Part shown: in pieces, positions 21,136 to 32,954 of the stretch
How the letters are laid out: each line of letters opens with the position of its first letter
Position numbering within the stretch: the stretch's first letter is position 1
Assembly: GCA_027604705.1 (NCBI GenBank)
Contig: JADHYV010000038.1
Location: 62,001-126,000 of the forward strand
Direction of reading: 5' to 3'
DNA: 64,000 nucleotides
Origin: Allomyces arbusculus
Taxonomy: Eukaryota; Blastocladiomycota; Blastocladiomycetes; Blastocladiales; Blastocladiaceae
Position numbers and translations under genes: made by a program
Notes under the pieces: model-generated
The model's database searches: none
What the model was told of the DNA's origin: nothing
The model's input: only the letters and a program-made list of their open reading frames with translations

Positions 21136-22475
21136 TTACGCCTTGCTCGATGACGACGCGAGCCCAATGCGGCGACGGAACCAGCGGCCAAACAGCGACC
21201 ACCACGTCGACTTGGACGTGGACTTGACAACGACGGCCGTGCTCGAGGCCTTGTCGGATTGTGTTGTGGCGGGAGCAGGAGCTGTGACCGTGCCGACAGA
21301 GCCGCACGTCTTGGCCGTCGCGGGTGTGGTGGCCGTGGAGATGGTCGTTGTCGTTGCGGGCGTGGCCGAATCGGCGCCCTCCAAGCGTGTCTTGTCGTTG
21401 TTGTTAGGCCCATCGGATTTCTGCTTGTCCTCGTCCGTTTCGTGAGCGGTCGCCACCACCGCCACCGGTCTCTTGCCCACTGTCGAATGATCCTCGCCTC
21501 CCTCGGCCGCCACCGCCAGCCGCGCGTCCTTATCGACATGATCTTCCGTGTCCACCTTGCCCGCTGCCGCGGCCACTGCCGCTGGCGCCGTCGCAGCCGC
21601 CGCGTTCCGCCATGCCGAAGTCTCGGTCATGCCGACGACGACGGCAGACTCGTCGGGGACTTTTTTTTTGCCCCAGCGGCAGCACCCTGGAACGCGGCGG
21701 GAATGGCGGGCATGGCCGGCGGTTCGTGATCCGAATCGTTTTCCGCATCAGAATCGTCGCGGTGCGCGTCATCGTCGTCGTTGGCCTCGGCATCCTCGTG
21801 CTCGGCGAGCCAGCGTGCGCGCGCAAGGGCTTCTTTCATGTTGTAGTGCTGAGCGCGCATTTGCTCGAACCGGCGATGCCGTTCAGCGCCTAGTTTGTTC
21901 GGGTCCAAACGCGTGAGCTATTCCATACGACACGGCAACTCAGTTAGAGAGAGTGAGGCACATACGCTCTTCGGGCGTCTCGTCCTCATCGCCACTGGCG
22001 GCCGCATGGTCCTCGTCGTGCTCCGAGTCGGTCGTCCAGTGGTCGGACGAGGCCGACGACGGCCGCCGATGCTGCGGCGACTGCGGCGGGCTGGCCGCGA
22101 CCACGTCCATGGCCGCCGAGAGCTCGAGCGGCGGGACTCCTCCGTCGAGGTCTTCCATGGACGCGTCGTACTTCATGAAGGGCGTCTTGGGCTCGTCGAT
22201 TTTCATGCGCGTGCCGCGCTCTGCGTCGTGCATGCGGATCGTGTCCTCGTCCCAGCGCAGGCTAGTCGTTTGGACCGTGGGGGTGAGTGTCGTCGGGTGC
22301 AAGGTAGGGCAACAACGTGAATGGCAGTGGTAATGGTCATGGCGATGGCGTACTGCGCGTTGGACCGGTCAAAGGAGCGGCCAGCCTTGAGGATCGGGCG
22401 CAGCGGGCCGTGCTCGTGGTCGTGCGCGTCGTGGTCGTGCTGGTGCATGTCGTGGTCGAGGTCGTGGTCGCTCAT
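21136..22475 (-). CDS. GLC8: Protein phosphatase 1 inhibitor-2 homologue
   Basis: Regulator of protein phosphatase 1 (IPP-2/Glc8/PPP1R2). Exons 22354-22475, 21966-22261 and 21889 downward; introns 22262-22353 and 21890-21965 keep frame. Motifs in order: His/Asp-rich start (HDHDAHDHEHG), the PP1-docking SILK-type PILK in RPILKAGRSFD, LRWDEDTI, the conserved MKIDEPKTPFMKYD, and TPEE-R then AERHRRFEQMRAQHYNM, equivalent to the KLHYNEG segment. Downstream, an Ala/Asp-rich tail reaches a run of nine A at 21661-21669. Frame 0 stops 11 codons later at 21627, but the -1 frame stays open to 21136 and ends WWSLFGRWFRRRIGLASSS. Either a homopolymer error, an unseen intron or -1 slippage (A-AAA-AAG) joins them. 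The core call is firm; the C-terminus is open. Confidence 0.85.
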
Positions 22476-22947
22476 GGTGGAGTGGATGGCGTTGGTTCGC
22501 TTGCAGCTGGTGGAGAGCGAGAGGGAAGTCAGATCGTTGGTAGGGCGGGGGCACGTCGCACGCTGCAGGTGCTGGCAGGCAGAACGTGAACTGCAGCGTT
22601 GCACGTTTGCAACAAGCTTGGGCAACAAGCTTCGGCTCAAAGGGGCACTTCAGGGGCGACGCGGTCACGTTGCGCACGGCACGCCGGTTCGCTCCTCGGT
22701 GTGTCCCGGAACGACGGGGCCGGCAGGCGCGTCAGGTGAGCGCACCTGGGCCATGCAGGCCGTCCCGCCCCAACGCGCTTCCGATCAGACCCACCCCCCA
22801 CGCGAAGTGCGACGGCCAACCAGCAACCACCTCCACCCAGACCGCCGACCCGCCGCGACCTCGACGACGACGACGACGCCAAAGCACGCCCTGCTCGCGC
22901 GCCAGCTTGGACCTCACTTGCCGCACTCGATCCGCACCTGCACTGCC
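22476..22947. other. Divergent promoter, IPP-2 / succinyl-CoA ligase alpha
   Basis: 472 bp head-to-head spacing; no gene seen. Contains GCAACAAGCTT(G/C)G repeated at about 22610-22635. Confidence 0.5.
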
Positions 22948-23644
22948 ATGTTCGCCCGCTCGTCCGCGTCCGCCGTCCGCTCGGCCGGTGCGTCTCTGGC
23001 CCCGCTCACCGTCACCAGCCACGACCTCGACCCGTTTGCTGGCGACCACGACGACCGTGACAGCCGCAACAACCGTGACGACCGCGTAAGCCCCGCCCCA
23101 CCGCCTTGATCATGACCCTGACCACGTCCCCCCACCCTCCCGTGTTCTAGTGCGCCGCTTCTCGTCGGCCACCGGCTACGAGTCGACCTACAAGAACCTG
23201 CGCCTCTCCAAGGACACCAAGGTCATCTGCCAGGGGTTCACGGGCAAGCAGGGCACCTTCCACTCGGAACAGGCCATTGCCTACGGCACCAACATGGTCG
23301 GTGGTGTCTCGCCCAAGAAGGCTGGCCAGGAGCACCTTGGCCTGCCCGTCTTTGCCTCGGTCCGTGACGCGCGCGACGCCACCAACGCCGACGCGACCGT
23401 CATTTACGTGCCGCCGCCGGGCGCTGCCGCTGCTGTGCTCGAGGCTATTGAGGCCGAGGTCCCGCTGATCGTGGCCATCACCGAGGGGATCCCGCAGCAG
23501 GACATGGTCAAGGTCAAGCAGGCGCTGCTCTCGCAGGACAAGTCGCGTCTCGTCGGCCCCAACTGCCCCGGCATCATCAAGCCCGATGCCTGCAAGATCG
23601 GTATCATGCCGGGTCACATCCACATGCCGGGCCGCATCGGCATC

Positions 23645-23675
<31 letters not shown>

Positions 23676-24091
23676 CTGTGCACCAGACTACGCAGACGGG
23701 TCTTGGCCAGTCGCTCTGCGTTGGTATTGGTGGTGACCCCTTCAACGGCACCAACTTCATCGACTGCCTCAAGGTCTTCCTCGAGGACCCGGAGACCGAC
23801 GGTATCATTCTGATTGGTGAGATTGGTGGCACCGCCGAGGAGGAGGCTGCCGAGTTCCTCAAGCAGTACAACCTGACGCGCGACGTGCCCAAGCCCGTCG
23901 TCTCGTTCATTGCCGGCCGCACGGCCCCGCCCGGCCGCCGTATGGGCCACGCTGGTGCCATCATCTCGGGTGGCAAGGGTACCGCCCCCGCCAAGGTCGC
24001 CGCGCTCGAGGCCGCTGGTGTCTCGGTCTGCGCTTCGCCCGCGACGCTCGGCGTGACCATGAAGGACGCGCTCGCCAAGGCCGGCCTGTAA
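22948..24091 (+). CDS. LSC1: Succinyl-CoA ligase alpha subunit, mitochondrial
   Basis: Alpha subunit of the TCA-cycle enzyme that converts succinyl-CoA to succinate with NTP synthesis. Exons 22948-22987 and 23151-24091; intron 22988-23150 (GTGCGT...CTAG) is 163 bp, longer than most here; 326 aa, the usual length. The N-terminus [20 protein letters not shown] is a mitochondrial presequence ending in an RRFSSA processing-type motif. Then CoA-binding [53 protein letters not shown], and the phosphohistidine loop [18 protein letters not shown]. The coding sequence shows the strong C-ending and TCGTCG-style codon bias expected of an abundant protein. Very secure. Confidence 0.98.
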
Positions 24092-25509
24092 GTAAGCTAG
24101 GCAGCGCTCCCTTTTTATTGCGTTTGGTTTGTCGTCGTCGCATTTTTTCCATAGTCAAACAGACAGACCCTCTGTTCTTTCCCTCCTTCTTGCTTGCTTG
24201 CGCCGCGCTCCAACACCCTTACCGGACAACGCCTTTCGTCGTCGTCGTCGTCATCGTCGTCGTCAATCTGAAGCACTTGCTTGCCGGATTCCCCCACCAT
24301 TACTCTTTCCCTGTCCCCACTATCAACTGTCTCCAGTCCGCTCGAAACGTTTGCGCGCTCCTCAACTCTGTCCCTCGACCTCGCTTCTTCGCGCACGCAC
24401 AACTGTGCCCTTTTCTTATTGGATAATGAAATAGCAAAGAAATTGGAATCAAATACTTTTCTTCTCGGCTTTATATCAAATATCACAAACCGTACCGTCA
24501 CCGGGTGGAATGGGTCCTGTTTGCTGCACGGTTGCTGTAAGCGCATCTCGCGTCGCTTCGCGCGTCGCGTCGCGCACCACTTCCCGCAGCTCGTCCCGCA
24601 GCGGCTGGTCAACCGCGTGTTGATCAAGTTCTGATCAGTTTTCTTGCCCATCCTCGTTCTCTTCTTCTCTTTCGCAACAGCTTCAACCAACCAACCGATC
24701 GAACGCCAAACGCAATACAAAGGCAATGAAACGACCTCCATGTCCCGCCTGAAAATGCCCACCTTGGGGGGCGAAGTCTACGCCAGGCAATCGTGGCGTA
24801 CCGTGATGTCAAAGAGACTGGGGCCATCCTCCCCGCGTCCGGATCGACCCATCATCCAACGACCTCTGATCCTTCTTCCTGAACCAAAACATCCCAACGT
24901 ACCTGCGGACACCAACTCGCGCGCGTGCGCACCGACCCAACACAACACGAGCGCGCGCGTTTGTTGTACTCGGGCTCGTTGAAGCTGCCGCCGCGACAGT
25001 TCAAGTTTTCGGCCGACTGGCGTGGCCGTGAGCCGTTTCCTCTCTTTCTCTCGCGCTTCTCTTCTCGCTCAAACTTCAACATCGGCTTCGCCGGCAACAC
25101 GGATCGGCCAGGCCTGCTATTCAATCGACTTGTTTCTGGTACAGTTTGATCGACTCTTTTCAGCCGGGGCGGCGCTGTCATGAGGGGAGGAGGCAGGGAC
25201 CCCCTGCTCGCCGCGGTGGTCGACGGCGAGCCGCTGCACTCGCGCCTTTGTGTTAGATCACAGCGGCCACCTCTGCCAACGTTGATATCAGTGGTTCCGC
25301 GGTTGCGTGCGGGCACGGCACGGCGTCATGGACACGCGCACACCCCCCGCCCGCCCGCCCGCGCTCGCCGCTGGGTGCCGCGACGTACTATAAAGACAGG
25401 CACCGACGCGCGCGCCGCAAGGTGCTCTGACCCCATCGCGCACCTCGACTAACCGAGTCCTTCGCGTACTTGCGCTTCGTCCTCCCCGCTTTCATCGCCA
25501 ATCGATACC
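24092..25509. other. Intergenic 1.4 kb
   Basis: Less GC-rich than the genes. The first part is the 3' flank of LSC1 with a (TCG)n microsatellite near 24237-24266. Minus-strand open frames (for example 24115-24762) encode no recognisable protein and read the microsatellite as poly-Asp; I do not call them. A TATA box (25389-25394) marks the promoter of the next gene. Confidence 0.45.
25389..25394 (+). promoter_or_regulatory. TATA box of Ala-rich protein gene
   Basis: TATAAA about 116-121 bp upstream of the ATG at 25510. Confidence 0.5.
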
Positions 25510-26135
25510 ATGGCCGCCGCAGCTGTCCCCACAACCCAAGCCATGGTACATACCAGCCTGCCAAATGCGACCTGCTCTGGCTCAACAGTGCAACTGACGC
25601 GCTCGATCCGCATCTTCTCCACCCACTCCAGCTCGCGTTCGCCCGCAACCTCCTCGCCGACATGCACGACATGACGCGCTCCTTGACGGGCTCCCCTACT
25701 GCGACCTCGCCCTGCGCGTCTCCCACTCTCCGTGCCGCATCCACCATGTCCCCCGCGTCGCTCGACGCGTCGCGCGCAGCCCTCGAGGCTCTTCACGGCG
25801 CGATCGCCGACACTGTCGACTCGGCCGCCCTGCGCGTCGCGAGCGTCTACCTCGCAGCCGCCGCCGAGGCCGCTGCCGCGGAAGTGGGCGGGACGGCGAT
25901 GCGCGTGCGCGAGTGCATGCTCGCTGCGCACGAGCAGGTGCAGGTTCTCGGTGAGGCCGAGGGCGGGGCACAGCCGATGCAGGTGCGTGCGGTCATGGAA
26001 AACTTGTTGCGCGGTCTGGGGGCCGACGCGGTGTCGGCGATCTTGGCGATGCGCGCGCCCGTCGAGGACGACTGCAAGGCCAATGTGGCGGCGGCGGTGG
26101 TGACGGCGCCGGTGGTCGCGGTCATGGCCGAGTAA
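25510..26135 (+). CDS. Hypothetical Ala-rich helical protein
   Basis: Not recognised. Probable exons 25510-25545 (MAAAAVPTTQAM) and 25632-26135, joined by a GTACAT...CAG intron (25546-25631) with a good branch-like CAACTGAC and pyrimidine tract; 179 aa. The product is strongly helical and Ala-rich: LAFARNLLADMHDMTRS, a short Ser/Pro/Thr loop, then segments such as RAALEALHGAIADTVDSAAL, RVRECMLAAHEQVQVL and RAVMENLLRGLGADAVSAIL. No signal peptide, Cys motif or membrane segment. The TATA box and the matching splice phase support a real gene; without the intron the ATG frame stops early. Could be a small coiled-coil subunit of a larger complex. Confidence 0.55.
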
Positions 26136-26890
26136 GCCGGGGGGCCGAGCACGCAGGGCAAGGACGCGTCGCCGTGCCCAGGCAAGACGCAACAGTTCGC
26201 ACAAGTGGGAACAAGAGTACCCGGCGGCGGTTCAGCATTTTTTTTCCTTGGCTCCTGCCGTCATCGTTCTCGTTTTTTTGTGTCGTTTGGTCCGGCGCGG
26301 GCGCGGGCACGGGCCTCTGCGAACGCTGGTGGCGACGGCCGCGACCTGTTTCTGGATGCGTTTCAGCCAACGATGTACACATGTATCAATATACACAGCC
26401 CCGATACCAAGTGATGGATGTATGGACGTGGCCGTGAGCGTGGTGCGCGATCACAGCAGGGTGGAGAGTGTTCGGGCGGATGGCCGTAGCCCTGGTGGCA
26501 CATACGCGACGGCGACGGGCGGGGCAACCTGTGGTCGCAAGTGATTGAGCACGCCGGTAGCACCGGTTAGCTGGGGAGGGCTGCAAGACGAGGGCACGTG
26601 GAAACAGAAAGGAGAACCAAAAGGAAAGCCATTGAAACCAGCTGGGAAACCAGCTGCGGATCAGCTGCCGGACAGCCTGAAAAACACTTGGAAAAACAGG
26701 TTGTTTTCCTGCTTGGCCTCTCAAATCACACTTTCCGGCTCGGGTTCGACCCCCACCGCCACCGCGTCCGCAACCAACCTCCCACATCGCCTTCCTCCCC
26801 GCAGCCGCCGCCAGCGACCACCACGACGCCGACCCGATTCCCGACCTAACGATCACCTGCAATCGCGCGCTCTTGCTTTCCCTGCCCGTC
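26136..26890. other. Intergenic, promoter of CPAP/SAS-4 gene
   Basis: No gene recognised. Contains a local repeat of GGAAACCAGCTG near 26636-26660. A GGGTTCGACCCC word at 26750 resembles a tRNA B box but no tRNA fold surrounds it. Confidence 0.45.
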
Positions 26891-29739
26891 ATGGACCTAC
26901 TGTCGCTGTCGCGCGACGAGATCGAACTCGTCACGCAGTCGGCGCGCAAGCGGCACGCGACCGTTGCCGCCAACGCCGTCGCTTTACTCGAGCAGGACCT
27001 GCGCGATTACGAGCAGCTTGAGCACGAAATCTTGGCCTTTGGCGACGCCCACGGCAACGGCACGCCCGACCACGCCGACCACACCATGTTCGACTTTGAC
27101 GTGACCAAGCACGACGACCACTGGGCCGACGAGCCCTTCAACGTCGACGAGCCCTCGTTTCTCGTGCAGAATAATACCACGTTCAACCTCGACTTGTCGG
27201 CTGACCACGGTACTTCTACCGCGGACGCTGCGAATGCCGCCAATGGTTCTACCGCCACCGCAGGGGCCGGTGCTGACGCCACCGACACCGATGGGCTCGC
27301 GCACGACGTTGCGCACCTCTCGCTCGGCCACGATGCGGATCTGTCCATGGACCTCTCGGCGCTCTCGGCGACGCAGACCGACGCAGACGCGACTGCACCG
27401 CCCGCGGGACCGACCCGGTTGCTTGCGCAGTACTTTCCGGCACTGCGCACGCAGTCGCAGCCGCCCGCTCCGGCACAAGTCGCGCTCCCGCCAACTCCAC
27501 CGTCGGGCTCGCGCGTGCTCGATCCAGCCGACAGTGCTGCACAGGACGAGCTTGCCGCCGCCCGCGCGCAACTGGCCCGCGAGCGGCAGCAACTTGAACG
27601 CGAGAAAATTGCGCTTGACCGCGAAAAGCTCGATTTCCGCAAGCAAAAGCGCGACTATGACGACCAGCGCCGCTCAGAGCTGGCCGCACTCGACGAGGAA
27701 AAGAAGAAACTCAAGCGCGATAAGCTGTTTCTTGAAAAAACGCGCAAGTTGGCCGAGACCGTGCCGAACCGCAAGGACCGGCAGGAGATTGACGAGCTGA
27801 AGCGGCAAGTCGCCGACTTGCAGAACCAGATCAAGGCCAAGGATTCCAAGGCCAAGCTCGAGCAAGACCGGCTCAAGAAGCGCGTGGATGAGCTGATGGC
27901 CAAAAACAAGGAATTGGCCGACGAGTTGCACGTGCTCGAGACGGAGCGCGTCAATGGGGCCGTGTCTACGGCGGCACCGGCGGCGACCACGGCGGCGTCA
28001 GCGCTTGGTACGCCGTCGGGGATTCCGTCGGGCCCGACGTCGATGCTTGGCCGCCCGCTGTCCCCGCCCATGTCCAGCGGCGGAAGTGTGCTCGGGTCGG
28101 CGATTGGCACGCCCACGACCAGTCTCGGGTCACTCGCCAAGCGCCCGGGCACCGGATCGTCCTCGGCGCTGCCCATGTCGCCGCGTATGCGGCACCTCCA
28201 GGGCGCCTCGCCTCCGCCCAGTGCGTCACCGTACGGGAATGGATCGTCGGCCATGTCGACCATCTCGGGCAAGTCCGGGTCATCGGGCGGGTCCATGCAC
28301 AAGCCGCGCAATACCGCCGGCGGGTCAGCTTCGTCGGCGCTTGCCGTGCCGAGCGGTGGCGGCGGTGGCAGTGGCGGCAGTGCGATTGGCGTGCCGAGAC
28401 GCCCGCCGACGGCGGCGCCGCGCGACACGGATGCAGGTGGCATGTCGTCGGGCCGGTCGGTTTTGTCGTCGATGACGTTTGCGCCGACGCTCACGGGCGA
28501 GCCGGCCGCGCACTGGCGGCACTACTTTGAGACGGTCGAACGCATCTCGCAGCTGGGTCATTTCGTGACCGAGAAGACGCACCGCGACGGGATTCGCGAG
28601 CGGCGGTACGCCGACGGCACGCGCGTTGTGCTCTACAAGAATGGCACGACCAAGGAGTACAAGATGTCGGGCCACGAGATTACGCGTTACACGAACAACG
28701 ACGTCAAGGAAGTGTTCCCGGACGGGAAATATGTGTATTTCTTCTCCGACAAGGACGTGACGCAGTCGACGTTCCCGGATGGAATGACTTTGACCGAGTT
28801 TGCGAATGGGCAAACGGAGAAGAAGTTCCCCGATGGGATGACCGAGATTGTGTTTCCAAACCAGTCGATTCGGTACATTTACCCGACGGGCGAGAAGGAG
28901 GACATTTTCGTAAGTGCACTGCTTTCTCTCGGAGACGGTTCTCCGCAAATGCTGTGACTGATTTGATCTTTCGCGCGTCCTGTTTAGCCCGACGGCACGA
29001 TGGAAAAAACTGACGCGCGCGGCAACAAGACGGTTATTCACTCGGACGGATCCAAGGTACAGCGGTCGCGCGGCTACCCTTCTGCTTCCTCCTTGCCTTC
29101 CTCCTCTTCCCGTGCTCTCCAAACCTCCTCGTCGTCTGCGCTCGGGTACCCATCACCCCCGTCGTCGCGGTTCGCTTCTCCGCGGCGCAGTGGGTCTCCC
29201 GCGCTGCCGCGGCGCACCGGGTCACCCGCCCTGACAACGTTGAGTGGTGTGCAGTACGGGTCGTCGGCGGCCGATGCTGGCGCTTACCGGCACCGCACGT
29301 CGTACGACTACGGGGTTCCAGACGCGTCGCACCACCATTACCAGGGCGGGTACCGGTCGGGTCGTGCCGTGTACGCGCCGCGCGTTTGAGTCAGCGCGTT
29401 GCTTTCCTTATTTGCAGTGTTTCCAGTTCTATGATTGCAGTACCCCTTTCTGATGTCCCAAGCCGTCTCGACCGCAGTCACTGACGTGCTCACCACACTT
29501 TTGATGCCCACCCACCTTATGATCAACACGTTCGCTGTCGCCGTGCCCTATCTCTGCGTGTCGCTGCCTATATGTAGGAAATCTGGACCAAGGAGAAAAA
29601 GAAGCGCGTCATGCCCAATGGCGAGATCAAGATTGTGTTTGCCGACGGCACGCGGCAAAAGATCTTGCCCGATGGCCGCATGCGCGTTGTCGACCCGCAC
29701 GGGCGCATTCTCAAGGACGAGATCGGCGACGACGGTTGA
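26891..29739 (+). CDS. SAS4: CPAP / SAS-4 centriole assembly protein (TCP10_C)
   Basis: Centriole/basal-body elongation factor that binds tubulin and, through its C-terminal G-box (TCP10_C), STIL/Ana2-type partners. Exons 26891-28909, 28988-29056 and 29578-29739; introns GTAAGT...TTTAG (78 bp) and GTACAG...TGTAG (521 bp); 749 aa. N-terminus MDLLSLSRDEIELVTQSARK with acidic low-complexity DFD segments; coiled coil ~217-355 (REKIALDREKLDFRKQ, DELKRQVADLQNQIKAKD); Ser/Gly-rich linker; G-box from ~573: repeated DG-containing beta strands such as GTRVVLYKNGTTKEYK, EVFPDGKYVYFF and KKFPDGMTEIVFPN. The last exon supplies TKEKKKRVMPNGEIKIVFAD and LPDGRMRVVDPHGRI, matching the end of animal CPAP. Presence implies centrioles and so a flagellated life stage. 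The 521-bp intron is itself open and may be an alternative end. Confidence 0.92.
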
Positions 29740-30162
29740 TTCGTGGGTGGAGAGAGAGGGAGCGGGCGTCGTGCGTGATATTCCGACGAGGCGGGCCATG
29801 AATCAGATTTTGGGTGTCTTGTTTACCTCATGTCTTGAAGCTGTCTTGTCTCCACCATCCCCACCGTACATCGTTTGCGAGGCTCTCAAGAATGAGGTCC
29901 CGTCTGGTTCATGTTGTGGTCAGTGGGGATGGCTGCTCAAGGTCGGTGCCGAATCACTTCGATTTGCATCGGTCAACCAAGAACGTGACCGCGCAGCGAT
30001 CATCACGCTTCATGAACCGAGAACCATAACGAACCTGCGCTCACCCACTCTCAACGTCGCGCCTCCGCTCTCCCAGCAGCGATTGACGCATGGGCACCCG
30101 CTGCATTACCACGGACACAACAAGCCTCAACCAGCACTCGCACTCTCACGACGTTCGGCACG
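29740..30162. other. Intergenic, promoter of MAPR gene
   Basis: No gene seen. Confidence 0.45.
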
Positions 30163-30995
30163 ATGAGCACGCGTTACGACCCGAAAGCTAAGCCCGGCGC
30201 TGGCCGGCGCGTACGACCCGCGGAGCCGCCGGTGCCGCTGTTGGCCAAGATTATGCAGACACTGCAAGTCCTGACGCTCATGATTGCAGCCGCCGGAGCT
30301 CTGTCGTATATGGTCGGGTCAAAAACAACCGTGATGGCGATCACAGTAGAGTACTGACCGAGTGAGGACTTGAACGCGCAGATCAACGGCAACTTCACCT
30401 GGAATTACAAGCTGCCGTCGTGGCGGAGGATCCAGAACACGTGGATGGTTTGTTGTGGTTGCGGTGTGGCCGTTGCGGTGGTTGTGACAGCAAGCTGACG
30501 AATGGAGTTCTATTTTCCAGGCATCCGAACGCATCTTCACGCCCGAGGAGCTCAAGCAGTACGACGGCACTGACCCGAGCAAGCCCATCTACCTAGCCAT
30601 CATGTACGCGTACCGTCCGTCCTTCTATTCGCCACGTTTCTCTCCACTCACCCACACTCCACAGGGGCGACGTCTTCGACGTGACCGAAGGCCGGTCCTA
30701 CTACGGCCCTGGCGGCGGGTACCACTTTTTCGCGGGCCGTGACGCAGCACGCGCCTACATCACGGGCTGTTTCCAGACGCACTTAACGCACGACATTCGT
30801 GGCCTGACGCCCGACCAAATCAAGGGGATCGACGACTGGCGCCAGTTTTACACGTCTGGGTCGGAAAAGTACTTCAAGGTCGGACGCGTCGTGCACGAGC
30901 CGATTGATCCGAAGACGCCGATCCCGCCGCCGTGCGATGATGGCGCGTCGGCCGAGCAGGGGCAGGCGGCAGCGGGGACGTCGTCGTCGTCGTGA
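30163..30995 (+). CDS. Membrane-associated cytochrome b5-like (MAPR) protein
   Basis: Haem-binding MAPR family member (PGRMC/neudesin/neuferricin type), single-pass ER-type membrane protein; relatives support P450s and sterol metabolism. Four exons: 30163-~30312, 30382-30447, 30521-30603 and 30665-30995; about 209 aa. A TM segment near residues 30-50 (LQVLTLMIAAAGALSYM) precedes NGNFTWNYKLPSWRR. The cytochrome b5-like core follows: RIFTPEELKQYDGTDPSKPI, GDVFDVTEGRSYYGPGGGYH and FAGRDAARAYITGCF, then SGSEKYFKVGRVVHEP, as in the neuferricin/neudesin subgroup. Exons 2-4 are firm (GT-AG, phases match). The donor of intron 1 is uncertain: GTCGGG after 30312 gives a normal 69-bp intron, but sites further right are possible. 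Confidence 0.88.
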
Positions 30996-31257
30996 GGTAT
31001 CGATAGGATGGGGTGATAGGGTTGAGGGTGGAATTATGGCCCATTTTTGCTTGGTATGGGGTGGATAAATCGCAGTCAGAGCAAACAAATTCATTCAATC
31101 CGACAAGCACCGTACGTCTGGCGGACGAGGAGGAGGGAACCACGCCGGCGCTCCCCATGTCCACATCCACATACCCAGCACCAACCCACAAACTCTGGAG
31201 CACGAGCAATCGTTTATGGAATCCAAAGCTGCAGCACCAGATCAACCTCAAAAATCC

Positions 31258-32954
31258 TTACTCATCGACGCCCATGTCGTCGTCGTCCTCGCCCAACTCG
31301 GCGCGCGGCGCCTCGAACCCGTCATCGGCCATGTCGTACCCACTGCCGAGATCCAAATCATCCACATCGGCATCATCAAACTCATCGACCATCGTCAATG
31401 CATCAATCGCCTTGTGCACGCGCACGAGCCCGGCCTTCCACGCATGCAAGTCGGCCAGCAGCCGCTCCCAGTCGGCAACCGTGAAGTGCGGTTTGAACGC
31501 GGACGTGAGCGTAAGCGTCTTCTGAATCCCGTCGAGCTTGCCCTCAATCACGCCGTTCGCGACCGCCGAAATCGCGACCGCCTCGACATCGCGCGCGTCC
31601 TGCACCCCCATGTCCTTGGCGATCGTGGCCAGCGGGACGGGCGTGCCGAGCGGCAACGTCGTCAAGTAGAGCTGCCGGACCTTGCCGAGCGCCGCGGCCT
31701 GCAGCGCCGCCGGTGCCGGGAGTGCCTTGACGTTGGCTTTACTCGCGAGCGTGGCCAGATCCTTCTCAACCGCCTTGTACCCGAGCAAATCGCCGTGAAC
31801 GTACGCGGCCAGGAGCTTGTATGCGGCCGACCCGGAGACCGCGGCGGCAGCGGGGGACACGAACGCCGGCGACAGGTCGAGGACCTTGGTGGGCGGCGCG
31901 AGCCCGGCCAGGACGGCACGCGTCAGGATGGGCTCGACGGCGGCCTTGTCGGCCTTACCGGCGTCAGCGAGGTAGTTGAGGTGCGCGACGAGCGCGGTGA
32001 ACGCGTCCTCGAAGAGACCAGCGGCTAGGTACTTTTCGTCGATGAGGGAGAGGAGCGTCGTCACGTCGGCGGTGGAGACGGCCCACTGCGCGGCCCAGGT
32101 CGGGACATGCGCGACCGATGCGGCCAGCGCCTTGAGCTCGCCGTGCTTGGCGGCGCTCTTGACGATGGCCGTGTAGAGCGTCAGGCGCACGGGCGAGGTC
32201 GCGGCGGCAGCGTTGAAGGCGTGCGTGAGGCTACAATGCGGAGCAGAATAGTGAATTCACGGCATGGTCGGTCGGTTCCACGCTAGTGGGGCCAACATAC
32301 AGCTTGAGCTTCGCGACACCCTTGTCGACATTCGCGTCCTCGATGCTCTTGGCGATCCGGCCCAGCAGATCAGCCTCGAGCTTGTCGTCGCCTGCAGCCG
32401 TCACGTTCACAAGCGCCAGGAGTAGTGCGAAAAAGCCCTCGACTTGTGTCTCCGGCACGTTCAGGATCAGACCAGCCTCGGAGCAGTAACCCCGGACCAG
32501 GTCGGTCGTCGACCCGGACTCGACGGCAGCGCGGGCCTCGGCCACGTAAGTGTCCTCGCTGCCGTCGTCGCGCGACGAATCCCCATGCAGCTTCGAGACG
32601 ACGGCCGAGTAGGACAGCACCTAAGATGGGCGCGAGGGTGGGTGATCAGGGCGCGTGGTTGCGGCGGCGGCGGGTGGGCGCAAGAGCGTGCGCGCGGCAT
32701 GGGGTGGTGGTAAGGGCAATCCGGCGCGTCATGGAAGGCCTCGTGGTTGTGGCGACGCGTCTTGTCGGTCCGTGGCACAACGAGCGGCATTTGGCCATGC
32801 CCCGGGATGTGGCAGATCCATATCGGTATCGCAGCGGTCCATGACGCGTCGTTATTCCCCACCCACCCATACGCCGTGGCCGCGCCTTACAAAGGTGGCC
32901 ACGCACCAAGTCGGCATCCGAGGCGTTCACAAAGGTCGCCTTGAGGACGGTCAT
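31258..32954 (-). CDS. EIF3M: Translation initiation factor eIF3 subunit m
   Basis: PCI-domain subunit of eIF3. Exons 32907-32954, 32301-32620 and 31258-32230; introns 32621-32906 (GTGCGT...TTAG, 286 bp) and 32231-32300 (GTATGT...TGTAG); total 446 aa with all phases consistent. Landmarks: KLKLLTHAFNAAAATSPVRL, equal to the LQLLSNLFHGMDKNTPVR region of animal eIF3m; LPAPAALQAAALGKVRQLYL; PLATIAKDMGVQDARDVEAV, the winged helix of the PCI domain; the C-terminal WERLLADLHAWKAGLVRVHK; and an acidic fungal tail (DDADVDDLDLG). Exon 1 codes for only 16 residues. The gene is convergent with the MAPR gene and divergent from the EF-hand/CAP-Gly gene. Confidence 0.93.

Noticed and set aside
21890-21965. 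Frame conflict in the IPP-2 gene before AERHRRF
   Set aside because: Using the acceptor ACTAG at 21890 in place of the nearer ATAG restores frame and gives the conserved TPEER-type segment.
24115-24762. Minus-strand open frame of ~215 codons
   Set aside because: Reads a TCG microsatellite as poly-Asp, has no ATG-based start and no recognisable domain; lies in an AT-richer 3' flank.
26745-26765. GGGTTCGACCCC resembling a tRNA B box
   Set aside because: No A box at the right distance and no cloverleaf arms around it.
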